Source: Mycteria americana (taxonomy: Eukaryota; Chordata; Aves; Ciconiiformes; Ciconiidae). From it: a stretch of 64,000 nt of DNA. Position 1 is the stretch's first letter; every line of letters starts with the position of its first letter. The notes under the pieces were generated by a model that was not told the DNA's origin, made no database searches, and worked only from the letters and a program-made list of their open reading frames with translations. Below are positions 59,089 to 64,000 of this stretch, piece by piece. The stretch is from positions 55,707,562 to 55,771,561 of the forward strand of contig NC_134367.1 of assembly GCF_035582795.1 (NCBI RefSeq). Reading direction: 5' to 3'. The translations under genes were made by a program, and so were the position numbers.

Positions 59089-60847
59089 TGAAACAAATCC
59101 TTTGCATGCTGGCAGTCTTTTAACCCTACTGATATAAGAAGAGTCTTATTCTGTGCTTTTATTGAAATCTATGCAAATTGTATGTAAAAGCTGATAGTTG
59201 TAACCCTCAGCAGATTTGTTTTTAAATACACTTTATTGCTTTTGCTTGAGTACATTTAAGTAAATACATCTGTCACGATGGGAGTTTTCATATGTCGTTG
59301 TTCATTAAGAAGAGTCACACGTGTAAAATAATGAGCATCCACAAAGATGTCAGCACGTACTATGTCAAATTATTACCAAACACCTTAAGGGCATTTGGCA
59401 GCCGGAGTGACAATACCAAACCTTCATACCTGGTAGTATCAAAGAGACAAAAAGGAATGGAAGTTTTGATCAGAAATTCAGCTTAGTTTATTAGCTCTCA
59501 CTTGACAATATATCTTTCAGTGGAGCATAGAGCGAGCTCTAGACTAAAATACTTACTTTCAGTCAATTAGTTTCTCAAGGTAAGGACCATATCTTTTAAA
59601 ATCTGGGAAGCCGTTAGCATTTTGGAGCCACCTGTGCACAACAAAGGAGTCCATCAGAATGACTTCAGCTGCTTATCATTTTGAATAGATGAGCAGAAAG
59701 ATTCCAGCCTTTTTACCTCTACATGCTCAGCGGCTTTAAGTAATAACAGTGAAACTAAAAACTTCCATGGTGGTGAATTTTCTTTACCCCTGCCTGATCT
59801 TGATCACCTTTTGCAGCAGGCCTTCTTAATTAGCTCTACTGCTCATTTTCTGTAATTGTAAAGCTCTTTAATGGAAAAAAATAGGCATTGGAATACTGCA
59901 GGGAAAACACACCAACATTAAACTTCCTGTTTATATCCCATTTATATTTTGTCTATTTTTTTCTGAAAAATACGTAATTATTATGGGGTTTTTTTAATAT
60001 ATAATATTACATATAGGATTTTCACCCCGGCATCAGTACCTAAGCTACACCTGGATGTCCCTGCCAAATACATTATTTAACTTGATCCAGTGCAAATTAG
60101 CATACCTTGAGGGGTTAGGCTTATGCATAACATGGCAGTATAGGTTAAGCTTATATTAACAAACATTTATAGCACAGCTACATACTTAAGGACATTATAA
60201 ATCTGAAATCCGTATTAGCAAATAATAACGTTCTTATCAAATAACATTTAATTATAAGAAACAAAGACACCATTTTTGAGTGAAGAATGATAAAGTTCCG
60301 TTTTTCTTGGAAAAGGTTTTTTTAGAGAGCATTTTAGAGAGATGAGTCAGACTGTTTGGTCAGGGCTGTCCTTTCACTCCTCCCAGAAATCTTCTCTTTC
60401 CAGACAGTAAACTCTAACTTGGAAACTATTCAGACAGACAGAGAGGAATCCCATGAAGTTGTTTGTTACAGTCATTTTCGAAGAAGAAGAAGGGAAGAGC
60501 CTATTTTTCACAAGCGGAATATAACTAGCTTGGAAGCTTCATTCTTCTTATAAACCGAAAATATAACACATAAAGGGAAAACAAGATTTGATTCTGTATG
60601 TGAAAAGAATTTTTAAAAGCATTAATTTTGTCACGGAGTCACTGACTTGCTCAGTGCTCTTTTCCTTCCAAGAAACATGATGATAATAGAGTAACAAGTG
60701 TCCAGTTTGTTACTTGTGCCTCCAGGAAGCACGGTTCTGTTAAAAATGTTCCATTTTATCTCTCATATTGAAGAGTTCATTTGTTCATTGACATCTAGAG
60801 AAGGATAAATCTACTCTGGAGTGTCGTAAATGGGAAGGAAACAATGT

Positions 60848-60900
60848 CCTGGCCCCACTGCGATCAGTGCCAAAACGTTGCTTGACGCAGTGGGGCCAGG
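60848..60900. repeat. Hairpin: perfect 15-bp inverted repeat, 23-base loop
   Basis: CCTGGCCCCACTGCG (60848-60862) and CGCAGTGGGGCCAGG (60886-60900) are exact reverse complements separated by 23 bases. The GC-rich stem stands out from AT-rich surroundings. No other transposon signature was seen beside it. Confidence 0.92.
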
Positions 60901-61199
60901 CTTTATCTTAGAGATATAATAAAATACTTCAGGATAGACTCAAAGCCTCCAGGAACAAGCCATGCCTTATTTCATTTCCTGACAAGAAGCTGCAGTGAAA
61001 ACACCCTCAGAATTCGTGTTAATCCTCTCAGCTGCATCTGGGTGGGCTTTTGCCACTTCCCACTGCGAGGGTGTGCTTCCCCCCCTCCCCACCTGACCTT
61101 TATCTCCCATAACCCCGCTCAAGTGATAACCACCCGTGGCGGTCCTCATGGGTGCATCTGGTCGTGATGGCTGCATCTGGCCCAAAGTGGATTTGGGGG

Positions 61200-61905
61200 A
61201 CAGTTAATAACACAATAGCCAAGGGCTAATTTGAGCGATGTGCCCACCTAACCACAGTGCTGGTCAATGGCCAAATCAAGCCAAATTTGGAAGAAACTAA
61301 AGTCTGTGGTCGGTATGCAAACATGACTATGGGGCAATCATCTTACCCCCATAAATAGTGAGCAGCCCAAGAGCCCTTTGAGCTCTCCTGCACGGCAGCG
61401 GGCTGCACACCAGGATCTCCCCTGGAGTAGGGACCACTCTCAAGGTTACGCCTGACACAGAGATCCCTTACTCCTCAATATTGAGAGACTCCTTGCTGCA
61501 ACAGATCCTTGGTAAGTGACTAATAGCTTGCTAAACTTTGTAAGCTTTGCTAAGATTATATCTTGGATTGATTGTGCACATATAATCCTTTAGACATAAG
61601 CCATTGACCAAGTCCAGGACTAAGTTTGGATCCAGCCGCACCTAGACTTTTCTAAGGGAAGGAGTTTAGAATGCAAAGAGGTCCTCTCTGAACCTCGTGA
61701 CTCAATGGGAGGGTCTCCCTAACAGTTTTGTCTGACCCTGTCCTCTATGCAGTAAATAATCAAGTGTACCTTGCCATTGAATCTTGTTAAACCACTGTTG
61801 CATTTACTGTCAAACTCTCTTAAATCGCTGTTTTATATCAATAGACATACTGTTGTTTGTCTCTTATGAGTGGAGTGCATCTCTCCATCCATGATACCCA
61901 TTCAC
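61200..61905 (+). mobile_element. Candidate solo LTR of an endogenous retrovirus (uncertain)
   Basis: About 0.7 kb with an LTR-like order: a TATA-like CATAAATA (61350-61357), then 'gagctctcctgcacggcag' as a possible R region, a strong splice donor CCTTG|GTAAGTG (GT at 61512-61513), and a terminal 'gatacccattca' with a CA end near 61903. Avian ERVL-type LTRs look similar. I cannot see clear TG start, target-site duplications, a primer-binding site or viral genes, so both the family and the limits are open. Confidence 0.3.
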
Positions 61906-64000
61906 GGTCGCAGCTGCCAGGATCTCATTACCAAAGCTGTCTCGGCTTTCCAGGGAAGACATAGAGCCGGCACTTCTCATTAAAATCAATGAGCAAAGGC
62001 TTCAAATGGGACTGCAAGACATATCTTCAAGTTTGCTGGCAATTATGGCAGTCTATTTTTCACAGATAAAGTGACTTTTGGGGGAAGGAAAAAATGTATA
62101 TCTATGTATAAGGATAGAAGCAGATATTTATATATTGGTTTTGTATGCAGTCATGTTTAAATTTTGATTTTTCCTCACATTTATGTAACACTCATATCTT
62201 CTGTACGTAATTACATTTATAACAAAAGAAATTTCAAAGAGAAGCTTCAGCACACTTGCGACTGCTCCGTTAGACACCTTCAAAAGAAGGGCCTACACTA
62301 AAATGAAACACTGAGGAACACTTCTGCCAATATGCTACCGAGGCAAGCAAAAAACTGTATGTGCATAGGGTAGCTAATGTCAGCAACTAATGGTAACGTA
62401 GTGCGGGTCACTGGTTTTTCTATTGTTTATTACTGGGTTTCTACCTAACATTTACTTACTCCATCTTTAGAATACAATGAACGAGGTGATCCAGTGTAGG
62501 AAAAAAATGCAAAGAACACTAACAGCAAAACACGTGTGCATTGAGCATGTCTGCCCAGCACAGAGCTGAGCCAGGAGGAACGATTGCTGCACAACCAAAT
62601 GCACAAGCGGGATATGGCATGAGTAGGAACTAGCACCCAGCCTAGTCTGGCAGTCTCATGTCACCTCTTGGCTTGATCTCCAATCTGTGCTGCTTTGACT
62701 GGCTCAGGCATTTCTGCTGTATGTTCATTTGCACAGTGGAAGCTTATCCTTCAAAATCTACTGTGTCCAAGCAGAAGTAAAGATTTCCCCAGGCTGTTTA
62801 TTCTGAAATACCGAAACCTAAAGAAACAGCTTTGATGGCCTACATGGAGCATCACTGCAAATATTTGGCATTGAAGGAAGGGGAGGAAGCCTTGGCCACA
62901 CGAAAGCCACTGTGGCAAGACTGCAGAGGCCCCAGGATGATGCTAATGGTCCTTGCTTTAAAAACGTAATATCCAGCCTTGACTTTGCTAGCTAATGTTT
63001 GCAGGCAGAAACTCTTTAATAGGCCCTGAATACACAGGAGCCAGCCTACGGGTCACTGCAATGTGGTGACTGACGCTTTTTAGCCGGAGCAGACCTCGAC
63101 AGAAAATGTTACCATAGGTGTGTGCATGCACATGCACCTGCGTGCAAGTCTAATGCAACAGAGGTTTAAGTAAGAGAATTGTATCTTACAAAACAAGGAC
63201 AGTACAGGTTATTTACTTTCCAGATAATAATAAAAAGAGGAGAGTATTCGGTTGGTAGGATGTTGCTGGAAAAAGGAGAAATGGCCATTGCCTTGTAAAG
63301 AACCTTTCTGTGGTTAGCCGAAGTTGCCAGGTGTCCATCTCAGCCAGCTGGGCATAACCAGCAAAAATCCCACCAAGGGCTCCTGCACAGGCAGTGAAAT
63401 CAGGCAAATTCCACAAGACCTTTCAGCACTGAATAAAAGAAAAAAAAAAATGTAGGGAAACGTGTTCCTGGTTGTAACACGTTGTTACATGTTGTAACTC
63501 GTTATTCCTGGCAGGTAACAGCGTGTTGGGCTGAGCCCAAGGCTGGGTAATGAATAGCTTAGGTTTGTTCTGTACAAAATTATTCTCTTAAAGCTCCATT
63601 ACACTATGCCACCACTGTACGACGCTGTTAAGACAAATGAAGGGAGAAAGATTATCGTGAGGATTGTACAGATCTGGTGGGAATGCACCCCGCTGTCCCC
63701 AAGGTAAGAAGTACCCCTCACTTAGCAGGATTAAGAGGCAAACAGACTGAGGGAAAAATAGGACATGAGGGTAAAAATCACAGTGATAAAATCAGAGTTA
63801 ACTCTGGGCTTCACTGAACTGAACTGGGGGGTTTGTATTTTGGTTTAAAATAAGCACTTTTGTGAGAAGAAGGTGAGCTGGCTTTGTGGGTAGGCTACTG
63901 TGCTGCTTGGGGTTTTGTCCAACCCTTACCCAGATATCTTGCATTACACTGGACAACATTAAACCTTTCCTATAACTCACGTCTCTGCGAGGCTGCTATT

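Larger units (their letters stand above)
59089..64000. other. Downstream intergenic DNA
   Basis: Non-coding sequence with AATACA-type weak polyadenylation signals at about 59225 and 59270 that could end CALHM6; no canonical AATAAA lies close. It holds a 15-bp-stem hairpin (60848-60900) and a candidate LTR (61200-61905). The next genes in mammals, TRAPPC3L and CALHM5, were looked for and no exon was recognised. Confidence 0.55.

Noticed and set aside
59089-64000. Exons of TRAPPC3L or CALHM5, expected next in mammalian gene order
   Set aside because: None of the frames on either strand resembled these proteins. They may lie beyond the window.

Overview
The window is vertebrate nuclear DNA, almost certainly from a bird or another sauropsid. 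It has spliced genes with GT-AG introns, a CpG-island promoter, truncated CR1 LINE copies with the typical avian octamer-like tail, a relic MIR-type SINE and otherwise few transposons. No bacterial, plasmid or phage features are present. Two protein-coding genes can be read exactly, both on the plus strand: DSE (dermatan sulfate epimerase, 959 codons in five coding exons) and CALHM6 (calcium homeostasis modulator 6, 316 codons in two exons). DSE followed by CALHM6 is the order known on human 6q22, so this is a conserved syntenic block.

Layout. 1-5500: upstream intergenic DNA with an old CR1 and a probable MIR relic. 5560-6830: CpG island with the DSE promoter and a first non-coding exon ending at 6198. 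6848-6917: second non-coding exon. 6918-20821: large intron with a MIR, a 39-40 bp minisatellite (about 17 units, 15500-16180) and a well-preserved antisense CR1 (12048-12602). 20822-21290, 32812-33065, 36889-37128, 38620-38827 and 40715-42476: the DSE coding exons, followed by a 3' UTR to about 43750. 43750-56100: intergenic DNA with a 174-bp near-identical direct duplication, a 19-bp-stem hairpin and an isolated GC-rich island near 53 kb. 56276-56809 and 58672-59088: CALHM6, preceded by two interferon-response-like motifs. 59089-64000: downstream intergenic DNA with a 15-bp-stem hairpin and a possible solo LTR carrying a TATA-like box and a strong splice donor.

The two genes are neighbours but not functionally coupled. 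DSE acts in the ER/Golgi on chondroitin/dermatan sulfate. CALHM6 is a large-pore channel-family membrane protein of activated immune cells. The reported DSE active-site residues (H205, Y261, H450) and N-glycosylation sites (N183, N336, N642, N648) fall at the same numbers as in the human enzyme, which confirms the exon model. The DSE leader is unusual in carrying several very short upstream ORFs, the last of which overlaps the DSE start codon. I found no new multi-gene system here. The items worth checking are regulatory, repeat and hairpin features.
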